Positions 5,774 through 8,349 of a DNA stretch of 8,349 nucleotides are shown here, one piece after another; within the stretch, counting starts at the first letter, position 1, and each line of letters starts with the position of its first letter. The stretch comes from Comamonadaceae bacterium (GTDB taxonomy: Bacteria; Pseudomonadota; Gammaproteobacteria; Burkholderiales; Burkholderiaceae_C). Made by a program: the position numbers and the translations under genes. Below the pieces are notes generated by a model. It was not told the DNA's origin. It saw only the letters and a list, made by a program, of their open reading frames with translations, and did no database searches. Location: contig JAIXYA010000019.1 in NCBI GenBank assembly GCA_027490485.1, positions 1-8,349 on the forward strand, written 5' to 3'.

Positions 5774-7453
5774 TCAGTTCAAAGAAAACACAAACAAGGT
5801 GCCGCCTTCAGGGCTGGCAGCGACCATTTTTTCACCAATCGCGCCCAAGAAGGCGGGGATGGATTGTGTGCGGCCTGACACCACGGCGATGTACTGCTTG
5901 CCGTCTAAGGTGTAGGAGATAGGCGCAGCAGAGATGCCAGAACCTGTGGCGAATTTCCACAGTTCTTTGCCGTTTTTAGCGTCGTAGGCACGGAAGGTAC
6001 CTTTGAGGTCACCAGCGAAAACCAGACCAGTTTTGGTGGTCATGGTGCCGCCTGCCCAAGGCAGTTCGTCTTTGTTGAACCAAACTTCTTTTTGTGCAAC
6101 GGGGTCCCATGCTTTCAAACCACCGCCGTGGCCGCCTGGGCCCATTTTGCCGAGGTCAAAGTTCACGCCCAAATAGAACTGGCCGCGCTTGTACTCTTCT
6201 TGAACGCCTTCAAGGTCCATACACAGGTTAAGTGTGGGGATGTAGACCAAGCCGGTGTTGGGGTTGTAGGACATGGGCATCCAGTTTTTGCCGCCCAGCA
6301 AGTTGGGGCAAATGTCTTTGGCCCATTTTTTCAACTGAGGACGCTTGACGTTACCAGCGGTTTCGATGGGTGAACCAGTTTTCAGGTCAACGCCTGTGGC
6401 CCAGTTAACACCGTTCACGAACTGCTTGGCAGAGATCAACTTGCCGTTGGCACGGTCGATCACGTAGAAGAAGCCGTTACGGTTAGCTTGCATGATGACG
6501 GGCACTTTTTTGCCGTCAACAGGCAGGTCAGCAAACACGAGTTCGTTCACGCCGTCATAGTCCCATGCGTCATGGGGTGTGAACTGGTAGTGCCAAACGA
6601 TGTTGCCAGTGTCAGGGTTCAAAGCAACCACTGAAGCGGTGTACAAGTTAGAGAACTTGCCAATGTCAGAGGTGTCATTGCCACGAACAGCAGCAGACCA
6701 AGGCGAAGGATTGCTGGTGCCGTAATAAACCAAGTTCAACTTGGGATCATAGGAACCGACGTTCCAAGCAGCGCCGCCGCCTGTTTTGCCAGAGTCACCC
6801 TTCCAGGTGTCAGCATTTTTTTCGTTGCCAACTGGCACGGTGTGGGTGCGCCACACTTCTTTGCCGGTACCTTGGTCCAGAGCAACCAAAGCGCCACGAA
6901 CGCCGTACTCGCCGCCGCCGTAACCGGTGATGACCAGGTTTTTAGCGATGGTGGGTGGGGAAGTGATCACTGCACCTGCGGTGTAGTCATAAACTTTGGT
7001 GGTCCAAAGTTCTTTACCTGTTTTAGAGTCCAAAGCAGACACTTGGGCGTCAAGGCGACCGATGAAAAGTTTGCCATCGTTGTAAGCGGCGCCACGGTTG
7101 TTCACGTCGCAGCAAGCGTACTGGTCAATTGCTTTTGGCATTTCGGGAGACCACTTCCAGCGGACATCACCGGTTTTTGCATTCACAGCAAAAACGTTTT
7201 TGGGGCCGAAAGAAGATGTCACATACAAAGTGTCACCAACCAAAATGGGAGACGATTCTTGTGAACGGTTGGAGCCGAGTTGCAGCGCCCATTTGACAGA
7301 CAACTTGTTCACGTTGGCTGGGGTAACTTGTGTACCTTCGCTGTAACGTGTGTTGCCGGTGTCACCACCATAGGAGGGCCAGCTTTGCGCGCTGGCCAGC
7401 GTTGCAGCGCCCAGGGCGGCAGCCAACGCGACTGATTTCACTAACAGTTTCAT
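5774..7453 (-). CDS. PQQ-dependent alcohol dehydrogenase, lanthanide type (XoxF/ExaF/PedH-like)
   Basis: The 559-residue precursor has a Sec signal (1-22, ASA before QSW) and the eight-bladed beta-propeller fold of quinoprotein alcohol dehydrogenases. Visible active-site features are the adjacent-cysteine pair C114-C115 in YACCDVNNRG, metal ligands Glu182 (GGEYGVRG) and Asn248 (GTSNPSPW), Trp230 under the PQQ ring, catalytic Asp298 and Arg325 (QANRNG). In HDAWDYDGVNE, Asp300 sits two residues after the catalytic Asp, where calcium enzymes have Ala, Ser or Thr. This Asp marks lanthanide-dependent members. There is no C-terminal haem domain, so it needs a separate cytochrome, probably the adjacent fusion protein. 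Substrate (methanol, ethanol or a longer alcohol) is not certain, and the mature form of about 537 residues is short for XoxF. The start at 7453 has AAGGAA 5 nt upstream and begins a good signal peptide; the frame is open further upstream only through the promoter. Confidence 0.93.
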   Translation of the reverse strand: MKLLVKSVALAAALGAATLASAQSWPSYGGDTGNTRYSEGTQVTPANVNKLSVKWALQLGSNRSQESSPILVGDTLYVTSSFGPKNVFAVNAKTGDVRWKWSPEMPKAIDQYACCDVNNRGAAYNDGKLFIGRLDAQVSALDSKTGKELWTTKVYDYTAGAVITSPPTIAKNLVITGYGGGEYGVRGALVALDQGTGKEVWRTHTVPVGNEKNADTWKGDSGKTGGGAAWNVGSYDPKLNLVYYGTSNPSPWSAAVRGNDTSDIGKFSNLYTASVVALNPDTGNIVWHYQFTPHDAWDYDGVNELVFADLPVDGKKVPVIMQANRNGFFYVIDRANGKLISAKQFVNGVNWATGVDLKTGSPIETAGNVKRPQLKKWAKDICPNLLGGKNWMPMSYNPNTGLVYIPTLNLCMDLEGVQEEYKRGQFYLGVNFDLGKMGPGGHGGGLKAWDPVAQKEVWFNKDELPWAGGTMTTKTGLVFAGDLKGTFRAYDAKNGKELWKFATGSGISAAPISYTLDGKQYIAVVSGRTQSIPAFLGAIGEKMVAASPEGGTLFVFSLN

Positions 7454-7501
7454 AAAGGTTCCTTCAGGGTTAAATAAAGAACTACGGGAAAAAAACACTA
7501 A

Positions 7502-7557
7502 CCCCAACATTTTGCTAGACCTATATAAGACTGGCCCTAGAAGAAACCCTAGTTGGG
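7502..7557 (-). promoter_or_regulatory. Putative activator-dependent promoter of the PQQ dehydrogenase
   Basis: Read on the minus strand, CCCAA is followed by CTAGGG (7552-7547), six bases, then a second CTAGGG (7540-7535). Seventeen bases further on comes TAGCAAAAT (7517-7509). This matches the Mo operon promoter: 19 of 23 bases in the repeat block and 9 of 11 in the -10-like block including the next GT, at identical spacing. No TTGACA-like -35 is present. Transcription would start near 7502, giving a leader of about 50 nt. Nearby TATATA (7527-7522) is an alternative -10. Confidence 0.6.
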
Positions 7558-7645
7558 GTATTCGATCCAAGGAATTTCTCAAAAAGAAACACACCTGACA
7601 TACAGATGTAAGTTACCCCAAAGTTATAAGTAAGTTTTGGCTAAG

Positions 7646-8349
7646 TTAAGGGGTGAAATCGAGCAATCGCATGCGCATTTGACCGCCTTGGAAAAATTGG
7701 GCAGTGGTGGGTTCATCGCGTTCGAACTGCGCCAAACCCACGCCTGGGCAATACCACTCCCTTGTCAGCAGAGGGGTTGGTTTATAGGTACGGGTATCCT
7801 CATGCCAGAGTATCAACTCCATTTGCCCGTCAACACGCACACATTGCTCAAAGCGCCCTGCTGGTGTGTCCAGCGAGACATCTTTGGCCGCAACAACGTA
7901 AGTCATAGGTACGCTTTTGTACTTATCGACATAGCGAAATTCTGCAGGCGTTTCATTGCGACGGCGTAAAAAATAAGGCAAGGTGTTGTGTTTCCATTGG
8001 GCACCCAGAGTCGGGGTGCTGGGCAGAACTTGCCGAGGTTCTTCATCCATCACCGCTTGCTCTTGCAGAGGTGACTTCATGGCAACTCGGCCCACACCCT
8101 TGTCAGTGACTAGAAACCAGTACTCGTGGCCATTGCTGCTGCGACGAAGCCAAGCTGTAGAACCGTCAGCCAAAGAAGCGCTGCCCAAATTATGAAATTC
8201 CACTTTTTGCTTGACCGTTTTGCCCTCGGGGTTGTCGTACACCGTTTCAATTTCATAGGTCCAGCGCTTGCCTGTACCCAGTGGAAACAAGGGGTTGTCA
8301 TTGGCAGGCTTGTCACATGCCGTGAGAAAAAACAGGCTGCAAGCAGCAA
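7646..8349 (-). CDS. Lipoprotein of unknown function (5' end outside the window)
   Basis: The reverse strand is open from the right edge to a TAA at 7648-7646, giving 234 codons. The visible N-terminus AACSLFFLTACDKPAND contains a hydrophobic run and a lipobox LTAC before D, so the mature protein is anchored by its cysteine at 8317-8315. Asp at +2 can favour inner-membrane retention in enterobacteria, but that rule is not safe here. The remainder is a soluble, beta-rich domain beginning PLFPLGTGKRWTYEIETVYDNPEG. It has many aromatic and charged residues, two further cysteines (one in FEQCVRVDG, one in WYCPGVG) and no haem, iron-sulfur or nucleotide motif. I do not recognise the family. It lies upstream of the PQQ dehydrogenase on the same strand, 192 bp apart, and no terminator is evident between them. 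The dehydrogenase has its own promoter, so any functional link is positional. Confidence 0.85.
   Translation of the reverse strand, partial: AACSLFFLTACDKPANDNPLFPLGTGKRWTYEIETVYDNPEGKTVKQKVEFHNLGSASLADGSTAWLRRSSNGHEYWFLVTDKGVGRVAMKSPLQEQAVMDEEPRQVLPSTPTLGAQWKHNTLPYFLRRRNETPAEFRYVDKYKSVPMTYVVAAKDVSLDTPAGRFEQCVRVDGQMELILWHEDTRTYKPTPLLTREWYCPGVGLAQFERDEPTTAQFFQGGQMRMRLLDFTP

Noticed and set aside
7454..7594. Upstream extension of the PQQ dehydrogenase to an ATG at 7594
   Set aside because: The extension would translate through the shared promoter block and bury the signal peptide. A good ribosome site and signal peptide mark 7453 instead.
8288..8290. TTG at 8290 as the start of the lipoprotein
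   Set aside because: The frame stays open upstream and encodes a lipoprotein signal with a lipobox, so the true start is beyond the window edge.
1..8349. tRNA, rRNA, CRISPR array, insertion sequence or attachment site
   Set aside because: I saw no regular spaced repeats, transposase motif, terminal inverted repeats or tRNA-like cloverleaf; intergenic stretches are short and explained by promoters and terminators.

Overview
The window looks like chromosomal DNA of a Gram-negative proteobacterium. A betaproteobacterium of the Burkholderiales (Comamonadaceae-like) is my best guess from protein style and moderate GC content, but this is inference without a database search. Nearly every gene product is exported or membrane-facing. 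The theme is periplasmic oxidation of alcohols and aldehydes by metal cofactor enzymes.

Layout, left to right. (1) Positions 1-563, minus: the N-terminal third or so of a TonB-dependent outer-membrane receptor, running off the left edge. (2) A divergent intergenic region of 230 bp with a striking nested palindrome. (3) 794-3417, plus: a two-gene operon for a molybdenum hydroxylase of the xanthine dehydrogenase/isoquinoline 1-oxidoreductase family. It has a small 2Fe-2S subunit and a large Tat-exported molybdopterin subunit, with no FAD subunit, and ends in a terminator. (4) 3533-4438, plus: a beta-hydroxyacid dehydrogenase (3-hydroxyisobutyrate dehydrogenase family), the only clearly cytoplasmic enzyme. 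(5) A bidirectional terminator. (6) 5651-4494, minus: one protein joining a XoxJ/MxaJ-like periplasmic binding domain to a C-terminal cytochrome c domain. (7) 7453-5774, minus: a PQQ-dependent alcohol dehydrogenase carrying the extra Asp diagnostic of lanthanide-dependent enzymes, ending in a strong UUCG-loop terminator. (8) 8349-7646, minus: a lipoprotein of unknown function, cut by the right edge.

Proposed joint action: the PQQ dehydrogenase oxidises an alcohol to an aldehyde in the periplasm and passes electrons to the XoxJ-cytochrome fusion. The Tat-exported molybdenum enzyme could oxidise the aldehyde to the acid. The TonB receptor could import a scarce cofactor or metal complex. This is inference, but it has direct sequence support. 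The PQQ dehydrogenase and the molybdenum operon carry the same promoter block: two CTAGGG direct repeats 12 bp apart, then a shared -10-like TAGYAAWAT at exactly the same distance. This suggests one activator switches on both units. The shared promoter and the XoxJ-cytochrome fusion are the observations most worth following.
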